A stretch of 64,000 nucleotides of DNA from Virgisporangium ochraceum (GTDB taxonomy: Bacteria; Actinomycetota; Actinomycetes; Mycobacteriales; Micromonosporaceae): the NCBI RefSeq assembly GCF_016863655.1, contig NZ_BOPH01000090.1, positions 1 to 64,000 on the forward strand. The letters are read 5' to 3'. A program made the position numbers and the translations under genes. Under the pieces are notes generated by a model. That model searched no databases. It saw nothing but the letters and a program-made list of their open reading frames with translations, and was not told where the DNA came from. Below, piece after piece: positions 1 to 7,825 of this stretch. Position 1 is the stretch's first letter. Each line of letters opens with the position of its first letter.

Positions 1-762
1 GGGCGGAGCAGAGGGCGGCGCCGGCGGAGCAGAGGGCGGCGCCGGCGGCGCAGAGGGCGGCGCCGGCGGCGCAGAGGGCGGCGCCGGCGGCGCAACGGGC
101 GGTGCCACCGGTGGCGCGGCGGGCGGTACCGGTGCCAGTGGCGTGGGCCGCGCGGGTGGCTGAAGCGCTGGCGGCGTGGGTGCCGGTGGAGCTGCGGGTG
201 GCTGTGGCGCTGCGGGCGCCGGTGCTGCCGGGGCCGGGTCGTCGTCGACGGAGATGCCGAAGTTGCGGGCCAGACCGGCCAGGCCGGAGTCGTAGCCCTG
301 GCCGACGGCGCGGAACTTCCAGGCGTCGTTGCGTTTGTACAGCTCGCCCAGGATGAACGCGGTCTCGGTGGTGGCGCCCGGGCTGTCGAAGCGGGCCACC
401 TCGGCGCCGGTGACCGCGTCGAGCACGGTAATGCAGAGCCCCGGAACCTTGCCGAAGACGCCGCCGTCGGCGGAGGCGACGAGCGCCACCCTCTCGACCG
501 GGGGCTCCATGGCCGCCAGGTCGACCAGGAGCGTGTCGGTGACCGTGCCGCCCTCGGCGCGCTTGCCCTCGTGCCGCACCGCCCCGGCGGGATGCTGGGG
601 CTGGTTGTAGAACACGAAGTCCAGATCGTTGCGGACCCGGCCGCCGACGAGCAGGAGCGCCGAACCGTCGACGTCGGGGATGCCGGCGCCCGACCGCCAA
701 CTCAGCACGACCCGCACCGACCGGGCCGGAACCACGGTATTGGCGCCCTTGACCATCGACAT
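1..762 (-). CDS. TerD-family protein with Pro/Ala-rich tail (partial, runs off left edge)
   Basis: TerD-family proteins are cytoplasmic calcium-binding proteins linked to tellurite and stress responses. The ATG at 760-762 gives MSMVKGANTVV, and the first 160 residues follow the family closely: an NDLDFVFYNQP stretch, FILGELYKRNDAWKFRAVG near the end, and GYDSGLAGLARNFGISVDD closing the domain. After that the frame stays open as a linker of Pro, Ala and Ser made of PPSAPPA-like repeats up to the window edge, so the C-terminus is unseen and could be a second domain. TerD proteins are normally about 190 residues, so this one is extended. Identification of the TerD core is firm; the complete architecture is unknown. 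Confidence 0.9.
   Translation of the reverse strand, partial: MSMVKGANTVVPARSVRVVLSWRSGAGIPDVDGSALLLVGGRVRNDLDFVFYNQPQHPAGAVRHEGKRAEGGTVTDTLLVDLAAMEPPVERVALVASADGGVFGKVPGLCITVLDAVTGAEVARFDSPGATTETAFILGELYKRNDAWKFRAVGQGYDSGLAGLARNFGISVDDDPAPAAPAPAAPQPPAAPPAPTPPALQPPARPTPLAPVPPAAPPVAPPVAPPAPPSAPPAPPSAPPAPPSAPPAPPSAPP
6..110. repeat. 21-bp tandem repeat inside the TerD-family gene
   Basis: About five head-to-tail 21-bp units built on GCAGAGGGCGGCGCCGGCG encode a repeating Pro-Pro-Ser-Ala-Pro-Pro-Ala tract on the minus strand. Four units are nearly identical and the fifth (about 90-110) is diverged. The repeat is in frame, so copy-number change would only lengthen or shorten the linker. Confidence 0.85.
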
Positions 763-792
763 GTGAATCCCCCGTTCGCGGTCGCGCCCACC

Positions 793-2133
793 CTACCCGG
801 AGAAACCCTCGCCGCGGCGGCCCGGCAACAGCACGCTGGCCGCCGCGAGGGCGACACCGATCCCGGCCGCGACCAGGAAGACCCGGCCGTACGACGAACC
901 GCCTGCGACCGCCGTCAGCACGGCGAGACCGACCGAGCCGCCCACCTGGCTCGCCGTGCTGGCCAGGCCGCCGACCGTACCCGCGTCGCCGCCGGCGGCA
1001 TCGGCGGTGGCCGCCGCCATCAGGCTGGGGAAGACGAGGCCGATGCCGGCCGCCACCAGCAGCGTCGGCCCGAGCACGCCGGTGAGGTAGCCGCCGCTGC
1101 CGGCGGCCAGCCACCCGAAACCGGCGACGAAACCCACGCAGCCGGCCAGGATCCGGCCACGCACACCGGTTCGCGGCAAGAGCGCCGCCGCCGCCCGCGC
1201 GGTCACCACGAACATCACCGCCGCGGGCGTCTGGCCGAGACCGGCGCGCAGCGCGCTGTAACCGAACACGTTCTGCAGCAGCAGCGACGTGAAGTACCAC
1301 ATCGCGATCGCGATCGCGCCGAAGAGCAACAGCATCGCGTTGCCCACCGCCACGCCACGGATCCTGAACAACCGCAACGGAACCATGGGACGCGCGGCGC
1401 GCGCCTCCAGCGCCACGAAAGCCACGATCAGCAGCAGACCCACGACGACCGCCCCGCCGTGTCCGGCGCTCACCCCGTAGACGAACGAGGCCAACCCCGC
1501 CGTACCGGTGGCCGCACCGGCGACGTCGAGCGGCTCCCGCCGCCGGCTTCCGGTGCGGGACAACGCGATCAGGGCCACGGCCACCAGTGCGGCGCCGATG
1601 GGCACGTTGACGAGAAAGATCCACCGCCATGAGAGTCCCGTGGTGAGAGCGCCACCGGCGACGGCGCCGGCCATCCCGCCCACGCCGCCCGACGCGGACC
1701 AGGCGCCGAACGCCCGCGCCCGGTCGGGTCCCTCGGCGAACCCGACGCTGATGACCGCCACCGTGGCCGGCGCCAGCATGGCGGCGCCCAGTCCCTGGAC
1801 GAGGCGGGCCGCCACCAGGATCTCCGGGCCGGTCGCGAGGCCAGCGGCGAGGCTCGACGCGGAGAACACGACGAGACCGGCGACGAGCATCCGCCGGTGG
1901 CCGAACAGATCCGCGGCCCGCCCGCCGAGCAGCATGAAACCGGCGAACGTGAGCAGGTAGCCGTTCACCACCCACGACAGGCCGGCCGGCGAGAAGCCGA
2001 GGTCGCGCCGGATCGACGGCAGGGCCACGTTCACGATCGACGCGTCGAGGATCACCATGAACTGGCAGGCGCACACCAGCGCCAGCACCAGCCACCCGGT
2101 GGACCGCCGGGTGCCGGCCAGCCCGGCGCTCAC
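793..2133 (-). CDS. MFS drug-efflux transporter (EmrB/QacA, DHA2-like)
   Basis: This is a predicted proton-driven efflux permease of the inner membrane, 446 residues with many hydrophobic segments. The N-terminus carries FMVILDASIVNVALPSI, the hallmark first helix of the DHA2 group, followed by the loop motif GGRAADLFGHRR and the TM5 antiporter motif as VQGLGAAMLAPA. The GTG start at 2133 overlaps the stop of the upstream flavodoxin-like gene as GTGA, so the two are translationally coupled. Regulation probably comes from the divergent MarR-type gene through the operator at 2756-2787. The substrate cannot be read from sequence. Confidence 0.9.
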   Translation of the reverse strand: MSAGLAGTRRSTGWLVLALVCACQFMVILDASIVNVALPSIRRDLGFSPAGLSWVVNGYLLTFAGFMLLGGRAADLFGHRRMLVAGLVVFSASSLAAGLATGPEILVAARLVQGLGAAMLAPATVAVISVGFAEGPDRARAFGAWSASGGVGGMAGAVAGGALTTGLSWRWIFLVNVPIGAALVAVALIALSRTGSRRREPLDVAGAATGTAGLASFVYGVSAGHGGAVVVGLLLIVAFVALEARAARPMVPLRLFRIRGVAVGNAMLLLFGAIAIAMWYFTSLLLQNVFGYSALRAGLGQTPAAVMFVVTARAAAALLPRTGVRGRILAGCVGFVAGFGWLAAGSGGYLTGVLGPTLLVAAGIGLVFPSLMAAATADAAGGDAGTVGGLASTASQVGGSVGLAVLTAVAGGSSYGRVFLVAAGIGVALAAASVLLPGRRGEGFSG

Positions 2134-2732
2134 GCGCTGCCGACCGTCTCGCGAGCGGAGGCCGCGCTGTGCCGGTCCCCGCGAAGTTTCATGGTGATCA
2201 GAGCGAGTCGCCGTCCCTGGAACCGCGCCGCTGCGAGGGCGGCGTCGTCGGGACCGGTGCCGCGCGGGCCGGTGACGAACGACGTGCCGTAGGGGTTGCC
2301 GCCCGCGGCCGACACGGCCGGATCGGTGTATCCCGGCGGGACGATCAGCGCGCCCCAGTGGTAGAAGACGTTGCCCAGCGCCAGAATCGTGGCCTCGTTG
2401 CCGCCGTGGCGGTTGAACGCGGCGGTGAACGCGGTCGCCGGCTTGTCGGCCAGCGCGCCCTCGCGCCACAGTCCGGCGGTGTCGTCGATGAACCGCTTGA
2501 GCGGCGCGGCCGGCGTGCCGAACCGGGTGGGCGTGCCGAACGCGAACGCGTCGGCCCACACCAGGTCGTCGAGAGTGGCGACGGGCCCATCCGTGTCCGC
2601 GGGTGGAAGGTCGGTGACCCGGCGCAGCCGCACCTCGGCACCGGCCGCGACGGCACCGTCGGCGACGGCCTCCGCGAGCGCGTGCACGGTTCCGGTGGCG
2701 CTGTAGTAGATGACGGCGACGTTGATGGTCAT
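2130..2732 (-). CDS. Flavodoxin-fold NAD(P)H:quinone oxidoreductase, WrbA-like
   Basis: This 200-residue flavodoxin-like protein probably binds FMN and reduces quinones or similar electrophiles by two electrons in the cytoplasm. The N-terminal phosphate-binding loop reads YYSATGTVHALA, followed by FGTPTRFGTPAAPLKRF and FNRHGGNEATILALGN, both typical of WrbA-type proteins. The ATG at 2732 is chosen because GGGGAG lies just upstream; an earlier in-frame ATG at 2768 would sit inside the operator. It is first in a two-gene operon with the MFS pump. A MarR gene next to a quinone reductase and efflux pump is a common response module for toxic phenolics or electrophiles. Confidence 0.85.
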   Translation of the reverse strand: MTINVAVIYYSATGTVHALAEAVADGAVAAGAEVRLRRVTDLPPADTDGPVATLDDLVWADAFAFGTPTRFGTPAAPLKRFIDDTAGLWREGALADKPATAFTAAFNRHGGNEATILALGNVFYHWGALIVPPGYTDPAVSAAGGNPYGTSFVTGPRGTGPDDAALAAARFQGRRLALITMKLRGDRHSAASARETVGSA

Positions 2733-2755
2733 GGACGCTCCCCGCGCGGTAGGAT

Positions 2756-2787
2756 TAGTTACGCGCATAATGTTATGCGCATAACTA
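2756..2787. promoter_or_regulatory. Operator palindrome between marR-type gene and flavodoxin gene
   Basis: The divergent intergenic region holds a 32-bp inverted repeat: TAGTTACGCGCATAA, centre TG, then TTATGCGCATAACTA, with a single mismatch between arms. Its position between two divergent starts and its MarR-like dyad make it the probable autoregulatory operator of the MarR-type protein, also covering the flavodoxin/MFS operon promoter. Confidence 0.8.
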
Positions 2788-2806
2788 TCTTGTCAAGGGA
2801 GCTGCC

Positions 2807-3253
2807 GTGGACTTCGCGCACGCCGACGCCATCAACCAGGCCATCCGCCTGCTCAGCCTGCGTCACCGGGCGCGTGCCGCGGCCCTGCTGGCGCCGCTCG
2901 GGCTGCATCCCGGCCAGGAGGCGCTGCTGCTGGAGCTCGCCCGCACCGGTCCGATGATCCAGGCGCAGCTCAGCGAGGCGCTCGGGTGCGAACCGCCCAG
3001 CGTCACGCTCATGACGCGCAAACTCGAGGCCACCGGCCACATCCGGCGCGAGCCCGCACCCTTCGACAAGCGGGCCAGCGTCGTCGAGCTCACCGACAGC
3101 GGCCGCGACCTGGCCGACCGGGTCAGGCGCGTGTGGCGTGACCTCGCGGAGGAGACCGTCGCAGGCCTGCCCGACGAGACCGTGGCCGGCCTGCCCGACG
3201 TCCTCAACGCCCTGACCGCGAACGTCGACACCCGCAGCCGACCACGGCGCTGA
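2807..3253 (+). CDS. MarR-family transcriptional regulator
   Basis: This is a 148-residue winged-helix DNA-binding protein. The GTG start at 2807 follows AAGGGAG at good spacing. The reading helix region SEALGCEPPSVTLMTRKLEA and the wing RREPAPFDKRASVVELTDSG match MarR proteins. Near the C-terminus the sequence ETVAGLPD occurs twice in tandem, from a 24-bp duplication at about 3152-3199. It is divergent from the flavodoxin/MFS pair and separated from it by a near-perfect palindrome, so it most likely represses itself and that operon, with release by a small aromatic or oxidising ligand (inference). Confidence 0.92.
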   Translation: MDFAHADAINQAIRLLSLRHRARAAALLAPLGLHPGQEALLLELARTGPMIQAQLSEALGCEPPSVTLMTRKLEATGHIRREPAPFDKRASVVELTDSGRDLADRVRRVWRDLAEETVAGLPDETVAGLPDVLNALTANVDTRSRPRR

Positions 3254-3270
3254 TCTTTACGCTCGTACGC

Positions 3271-3492
3271 ATGGAGAACGACGGGCGGTCGATGCGTGAG
3301 CGGATGCTCGCCGGCGACCCGTACCTCGCCGACGATCCCGAGCTGGGCGAGCTGCACCTCCGCGCGATGGACCTCGTGGCGGCGTACAACCCGTGCTCGG
3401 CGCGGGACCCGCGGGAGCAGCGCCGCCGGGCGGCGGCGCTGGGCCGCGTCGGGCGGCTTCGCCGGGCACACAGGAACATCATCTTCGCGTGA
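3271..3492 (+). pseudogene. Truncated maltose/sugar O-acetyltransferase (Mac domain only)
   Basis: Only the N-terminal Mac domain of a sugar O-acetyltransferase remains: MRERMLAGDPYLADDPELG and then HLRAMDLVAAYN. Full enzymes are about 190 residues with a left-handed beta-helix acetyl-CoA binding domain; this one stops at 73 residues. Its last codons and its TGA lie inside a dispersed hairpin repeat (3462-3512), so the gene has been cut off at that element. It is unlikely to be catalytically active. Confidence 0.75.
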
Positions 3493-3512
3493 TGATGTTC
3501 GTTTGTGCCCGG
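3462..3512. repeat. Dispersed hairpin repeat, family A, copy 1
   Basis: A 51-bp inverted repeat with a 22-bp stem and two mismatches. The left arm starts CCGGGCACA and ends GAACATCATC; the right arm is GATGATGTTC then TGTGCCCGG. Related copies lie at 23407-23459 and 58932-58984. Here it supplies the stop codon of the truncated acetyltransferase and lies between convergent genes, so it may also terminate transcription. Confidence 0.85.
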
Positions 3513-3564
3513 TCGCTGTAGCGGAGCCCGGGATGGGGCACCGAGCGGCCGACCCCGAACGCGT

Positions 3565-4131
3565 TCAGAGCTGTGCCACGTCGGCCCGTCGGGTCCGCTC
3601 GATGCGCCGCGCCAGCTCCTTCGTCGCCGGATCGGTGCCGCTCAGCTGCTCGGACGCCGACAGCCGCGCGCCCTGTTCCAGATGTTCGCGCAGGCATACC
3701 CGTACCGCGGCGTCGAACGCGGGGCCCCGCAGGGCCTCGATGCGGGCCAGGTCGGCCGGGGTGACGATGCCGGGCAGCTCGTGACCGGCGTGCTCGTTGG
3801 TCAGCGGCACCTGCCCACGCCCGGCGCGGCCCAGCATGTCGACGAGCTCGCCGCGGTGGGTGCCGGCCAGCGCCGTGACGAACGTGGACAGCACCGGGTC
3901 GGACAGCCGCGGCCCGGCCCGGTCGAGGAGCACCAGCGTGCTCTCGTTCATCGCGATCATCAGTCCGAGCCAGGCGGCGTCGGTGCCGCGCAGCGGCGAA
4001 GCGGGCGTCCCGGTCACCTCGACGAGCGCACGCGACGGCCGTCCACTATGGACGGCCGGCACCACGACGGCCGCCGTGGCCGCGATCAACGCGGCCACGG
4101 CGATCATCAGACGGGGTCGACTCACGGCCAT
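3565..4131 (-). CDS. Secreted DUF305-like protein
   Basis: About 188 residues with an N-terminal hydrophobic export segment (PRLMIAVAALIAATAAVVV). The remainder has the two-fold helical pattern of DUF305 (ferritin-like four-helix) proteins: FVTALAGTHRGELVDMLG in the first half and GPAFDAAVRVCLREHLEQGA in the second. The paired His residues usual in both halves are largely missing (MNESTL stands where MIxHH is expected), so metal binding is doubtful. The start may be the ATG at 4131 or a GTG at 4125 that overlaps the upstream stop as GTGA. It is the second gene of an operon with the discoidin-DUF1996 protein. Confidence 0.7.
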   Translation of the reverse strand: MAVSRPRLMIAVAALIAATAAVVVPAVHSGRPSRALVEVTGTPASPLRGTDAAWLGLMIAMNESTLVLLDRAGPRLSDPVLSTFVTALAGTHRGELVDMLGRAGRGQVPLTNEHAGHELPGIVTPADLARIEALRGPAFDAAVRVCLREHLEQGARLSASEQLSGTDPATKELARRIERTRRADVAQL

Positions 4132-5408
4132 CCGTTGGCGCCGCACTTGATGACGGGACGGATGCAGTTCTGCACCCGGCGCAGCATCTCGGCCTCGGGC
4201 CAGGCGTTGAAGAAGTCGCCGTGCATGGTGTAGCCGGCGCCCGACGCGAGCCGGAACCTGCCGGCCGGGTTGCCGTTCGCGGGGTAGCGCAGCACCTGGC
4301 GGAGCTTCGGCACCGCCACCGGATGCGTCGACGGGCAGGCGCCGCCGACCGGGTACGCCATGTGGCTCTTGTGGTCGGCCGAGTCGAGGTCGCGGCCGTT
4401 CCAGCACTGCGGGAAGTCCAGATAGGACTCGATCATGCTGCCCGCCGGACAGGTGAGGAAGTCCTTCGACGCGCCGGCCTCGTTGTGGTGCAGGCACGAC
4501 CACCTCGCGATGGACTCGTTCGGGCTGGTGGCACGCGCGTTGCCGGCGACGATGCGCAGCCCCAGCGGCAGCGGCTGGATGTTCGCGATGATGTCGTCGC
4601 GCACGCCCTCACCGAGGTAGTAGAAGGTGACGATCGTCGGCTCGACCGGCTGGTCGTTGACGTAGAACGTCGGTACCCAGTACGACGAGACGTCCACCGA
4701 CGGGTTGCAGTTCGTGGCGCCCACCTGGAGGTCGGCCAGTTCGGTGTGGGCGTCGGTGACCCGGCTGCCGAAGAAGCTGTGCATGTGCGAGGCACCGGGC
4801 AGGCCCGGGTAGATGATCGGGTCGTCAGGCAGCCGGTGGCTGAACGGGCAGTCGGCGAGGAACTCCGACACCCGCACGATCGGGCCGCTGGGCGGTGGTG
4901 GCTGGGTTCCGGTGGACGCGCCGTACACCTGGAACTCCCACAGCGAGTAGCCGTACTGCGTGGCCCGCTGCGTGCCGTGCACCCGCACGTAGCGGCCGCT
5001 GCCGGAGACCGCGAGATCCTGCACGCCACCGGCGCCGTTCGTGGTGGTGTGCACGGTCGTCCAGGAGCTGCCGTTGGCGGAGGTCTGGACCGTGAAGGCG
5101 CGGGCGTACGCGGCCTCCCACCGCAGCACCACCCGGCTGATCGTGGTGGACGAACCGAGGTCGACCTGCAGCCATTGCGGGTCGGCGAAGGCACTCGCCC
5201 AGCGGGTGCCGGTGTTGCCGTCGACGGCGGCGGAGGCGGGCGTGCCGCCGTTCTCGGTCGACGAGGCGGTGACGGGCCGGCCCTGCGAGATCAGCGGGTC
5301 GGCGGCGGACACCGGGGCGGCGGTGGCCGTGAGGAACGTGCCGAGCAGAACGAGGAGGCCGATGGACGTGGAGACCGCGCGCAGCGGTGTGGGTCGGGTG
5401 CGATGCAT
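4122..5408 (-). CDS. Secreted F5/8 type C (discoidin) domain plus DUF1996 protein
   Basis: A 428-residue secreted protein. Residues 1-35 form a signal peptide (LLVLLGTFLTATAAPVSAAD). A discoidin-like carbohydrate-binding domain follows (RPVTASSTENGGTPASAAVD through YSLWEFQVYG), then a PPPP linker. The C-terminal half is a DUF1996 domain, recognised by PDDPIIYPG, ASHMHSFFG, DSADHKSHMAYPVGG and HGDFFNAWP. The molecular role of DUF1996 is not known; the carbohydrate-binding domain suggests action on an extracellular polysaccharide. It overlaps the DUF305-like gene downstream. A palindrome with core GAGAGCGCTCTC lies about 30 bp upstream, suggesting LacI-family control. Confidence 0.88.
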   Translation of the reverse strand: MHRTRPTPLRAVSTSIGLLVLLGTFLTATAAPVSAADPLISQGRPVTASSTENGGTPASAAVDGNTGTRWASAFADPQWLQVDLGSSTTISRVVLRWEAAYARAFTVQTSANGSSWTTVHTTTNGAGGVQDLAVSGSGRYVRVHGTQRATQYGYSLWEFQVYGASTGTQPPPPSGPIVRVSEFLADCPFSHRLPDDPIIYPGLPGASHMHSFFGSRVTDAHTELADLQVGATNCNPSVDVSSYWVPTFYVNDQPVEPTIVTFYYLGEGVRDDIIANIQPLPLGLRIVAGNARATSPNESIARWSCLHHNEAGASKDFLTCPAGSMIESYLDFPQCWNGRDLDSADHKSHMAYPVGGACPSTHPVAVPKLRQVLRYPANGNPAGRFRLASGAGYTMHGDFFNAWPEAEMLRRVQNCIRPVIKCGANGWP

Positions 5409-5431
5409 GGGGGTGACCCTTCGGCGGATTC

Positions 5432-5451
5432 TGGGAGAGCGCTCTCTCCCA
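5432..5451. promoter_or_regulatory. LacI-family type operator upstream of the DUF1996 gene
   Basis: TGGGAGAGCGCTCTCTCCCA contains a perfect 12-bp palindrome, GAGAGCGCTCTC, with near-symmetric flanks. It resembles an expanded version of the CebR box TGGGAGCGCTCCCA seen at 10639-10652. It sits 27-46 bp upstream of the start at 5408. Binding by a sugar-responsive LacI-family protein is inferred. Confidence 0.55.
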
Positions 5452-5529
5452 CCTCCCAGGGTAGGGACGAAGCGACGTATGTCAATGTCGACCCACGCGG
5501 CGCCCGCCGGACCGCTAGGGTTTTCGATC

Positions 5530-6567
5530 ATGAGACTGTTTGGGCCCCGGATTCCCGACATCCCGCTGGACGACCACCTCGCCCAGGACAACCACCGGCT
5601 CCGGGCGGTCTGGAACGCGGTGAAGGGCGGCGACTGGCGACCCGCCCGCGACCTGATGGCCGACACCAGAACCGACTTCGACCTCCGGGCGAAGTACGTG
5701 TGGGTGCTCGGCGAGGCCTCGGCCACCACGACGTGGGCCGGCCCGCGCGTCGACGTGCCATTCCCCGTCGACACCACCGCCTCGTGGGCCGACCGGTGGG
5801 CGGCCGCCGAGCCCGACAACCCCGACGCGATCGTGGTGCGGGCCCGGTCGCTCGTCATGCGCGGCTGGGAGGTGCGCGGCAGTGGCTGGGCGTCGACGGT
5901 CGGCGCCGACTCCTTCGAGGAGTTCCACCGCCTGCTGGTGATGAGCTTCCCGCTGTGCGACGAGGCCGCCAAGCTCTTCCCCGAGGACCCGAGCCCGTGG
6001 GTCACCCGCCTGCTCCTGGCCTCTCCCCTCAGCTTCGACTCCGAGCTGATGGAGGAGACGTGGGACGAGATCGTCGCCCGCGACCCGCACCACCGCGAGG
6101 CCCACAACCTCAAGCTGATGTACCTGTGCCAGAAGTGGAGCGGCTCGCACGAGGCCATGTTCGGGTTCGCCCGGGCCGCCGCCGCGTCGGCACCGCACGG
6201 CTCGCCGCTGCACATCCTGCCCGTGCAGGCCAACGCCGAATGGGCGCTGTGGGAGGAGGACCGCGCCGGGTCGGAGGCGCGGGTCAGGCACGTGTGGAAG
6301 TCCGACCCGCGGTTCCACGCCGAGCTCGACGCCGCGTTGAACAAGTGGTTCCGCGCCAACCCCGAGCGGCACGCGATGTGGTACCACGACCTGAACTTCC
6401 TGGCGTACGGGTTGACCCGCGCCGGCCGGTACGCCGACGCGAAGCCGGTGTTCGAGGCGATCGGCCCGTACTACGAGCAGATCCCGTGGGGCTGGGCGAC
6501 CACGCGCTTCGCCGACACCGACCGCGTGTTCCTCAACGCCCGCAGGAAGGCGTTGAGCACCGGGTGA
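5530..6567 (+). CDS. Conserved hypothetical protein, TPR-like helical repeats
   Basis: I do not recognise a named family. The 345-residue protein has no signal peptide and no membrane segment. It is rich in helix-forming stretches and repeated W/Y/P-containing segments (HHREAHNLKLMYLCQKWSG; MWYHDLNFLAYGLTRAGRYA) that resemble tetratricopeptide-type repeats. The start at 5530 (MRLFGPRIPDIPLDD) follows an AGGG at moderate spacing; an upstream in-frame extension has no matching character. It is transcribed divergently from the DUF1996 gene and ends four bases before the convergent signal peptidase-LamG gene. Confidence 0.75.
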   Translation: MRLFGPRIPDIPLDDHLAQDNHRLRAVWNAVKGGDWRPARDLMADTRTDFDLRAKYVWVLGEASATTTWAGPRVDVPFPVDTTASWADRWAAAEPDNPDAIVVRARSLVMRGWEVRGSGWASTVGADSFEEFHRLLVMSFPLCDEAAKLFPEDPSPWVTRLLLASPLSFDSELMEETWDEIVARDPHHREAHNLKLMYLCQKWSGSHEAMFGFARAAAASAPHGSPLHILPVQANAEWALWEEDRAGSEARVRHVWKSDPRFHAELDAALNKWFRANPERHAMWYHDLNFLAYGLTRAGRYADAKPVFEAIGPYYEQIPWGWATTRFADTDRVFLNARRKALSTG

Positions 6568-6571
6568 CGCG

Positions 6572-7825
6572 CTACTGCGCCAACGCGTAGAGGTCGGCGA
6601 TCTCCGACGCCGCCAGGGCGCGGGCGAAGATCGCGACCTCGTCGATGTCGCCGACCATCGAGTCGGAGGCGATGTAGCCCAGCGTCGCGGCCGTCGAGGT
6701 CGACACCGGGGTGCCGGGCGCGGCGAGGCCGTCGACCGAGATCCCGTCGATGTACAGGCGCAGGTTCACGGTGTCCCAGATCATCGCGACCATGTGCCAG
6801 TTGGCGTCGTTGGTCATCGCCCTGATCGCGGTGTAGCGGCCGTTGTTCGTGTCGACGAGCGCCCGGATCGCCTTGCCGGTGTTGTCCCACGCGAGCATGT
6901 AGTTCAGCGTGCCGACCGCGCCGCCGTACTTCGCGACGATCCGGCCGTTCGTCGTCTGCGGCCAGGCCAGCGACCGCTCCCACGCGATCACGGTGAACGC
7001 GGTGGTCATCGTGAGCGCGGACCCGGTCGGCGCCTGGCAGCGGGCCGCGGCGACGGGCAGCCGGGTGGCGGTGTCGGTGTCCTTCACGACCGCGCCGGTG
7101 TAGCCGGCTCCGGCGCCGGTGCACGTCAACGGCGCGACGCCCATCTGGTCGGCCCGGGTGGTGCCGCTCGACTCGCCCAGCCGCCAGTAGCTCACCGGTC
7201 CGGCGGTGAGCACCGCCTGCGGGTAGAAGCGCGACCGCGTCGCCGCGGTCAGCGCGGTGGAGGTCGTCCCGGCGAAGGCCGCGTACGTCGGTGCCACCAC
7301 GCTGCCACTCAGAGAGGTGACCGCGGCCAGCGCGGCCACGGCCGCCCGCACCCCGGCGCGGCGCCGGTGGCGCACGACCACGACGGCCAGCCAGCCGAGG
7401 CCGCCCAGGAACACCACCGCCACCGGGACGGCCCGCAGCGTCAGGCCCGGCCAACCGAGCAGGGGCACCAGCACGCGGGCCCGGCCGAGCACGTCGTCGG
7501 GGCGCACGGGCTGCGGGTCGGTCTGGTGGTTGGCGTCGCCCTTGGTGAGGTAGCCGGTCGTGGCATCGCCGCCGACCAGGCGGTGGGTCACCGGGTCCGA
7601 GCCGGGGCGGCGGTAGGTGAGCACGTCGCCGGGCCGGAGCGTGCCCGTCGGCGTCGGATCGATCAGGACGATGTCGCCGCGCCGGGCCGCCGGCGCCATC
7701 GAGTCGCTGGTCACCACGAGGGGCTGCCAGCCCCAGAGCAGCGGTGCGAACGTCCACCCGACGAGAACGACCACGACGGCGGCGACAAACGACCCGAACG
7801 CGGCCCCGAACGCCCGCGGCGACAT
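6572..7825 (-). CDS. SipW-type signal peptidase I fused to a LamG-like domain
   Basis: Residues 1-160 form an S26 signal peptidase of the SipW/archaeal type: one membrane segment, the catalytic serine in VVTSDSMAP (Ser42), His in place of Lys in DPVTHRLVG (His81), the TKGDANHQTD box (94-102) and a second membrane segment (LRAVPVAVVFLGGLGWLAVV). Then comes a basic stretch RHRRR, a hydrophobic segment and APTYAAFAGTTS, which itself looks like a SipW-dependent signal peptide. Residues 205-415 form a LamG/concanavalin-like fold (GPVSYWRLGESSGTTRADQ; WHMVAMIWDTVNLRLYIDG; GDIDEVAIFARALAASEI). The enzyme and a secreted substrate are thus in one polypeptide. Its ATG overlaps the stop of the TasA-like gene as TGATG, so the two are coupled. 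Confidence 0.85.
   Translation of the reverse strand: MSPRAFGAAFGSFVAAVVVVLVGWTFAPLLWGWQPLVVTSDSMAPAARRGDIVLIDPTPTGTLRPGDVLTYRRPGSDPVTHRLVGGDATTGYLTKGDANHQTDPQPVRPDDVLGRARVLVPLLGWPGLTLRAVPVAVVFLGGLGWLAVVVVRHRRRAGVRAAVAALAAVTSLSGSVVAPTYAAFAGTTSTALTAATRSRFYPQAVLTAGPVSYWRLGESSGTTRADQMGVAPLTCTGAGAGYTGAVVKDTDTATRLPVAAARCQAPTGSALTMTTAFTVIAWERSLAWPQTTNGRIVAKYGGAVGTLNYMLAWDNTGKAIRALVDTNNGRYTAIRAMTNDANWHMVAMIWDTVNLRLYIDGISVDGLAAPGTPVSTSTAATLGYIASDSMVGDIDEVAIFARALAASEIADLYALAQ

Noticed and set aside
1..110. Possible CRISPR array at the left edge
   Set aside because: Units are 21 bp, contiguous without spacers and in frame with the TerD-family coding sequence.
571..1632. Plus-strand frame opposite the TerD-family and MFS genes
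   Set aside because: It spans two well-supported minus-strand genes, and its product is low-complexity.
3493..3564. Continuation of the acetyltransferase gene after the hairpin repeat
   Set aside because: No further acetyltransferase sequence is present in any frame before the next gene.
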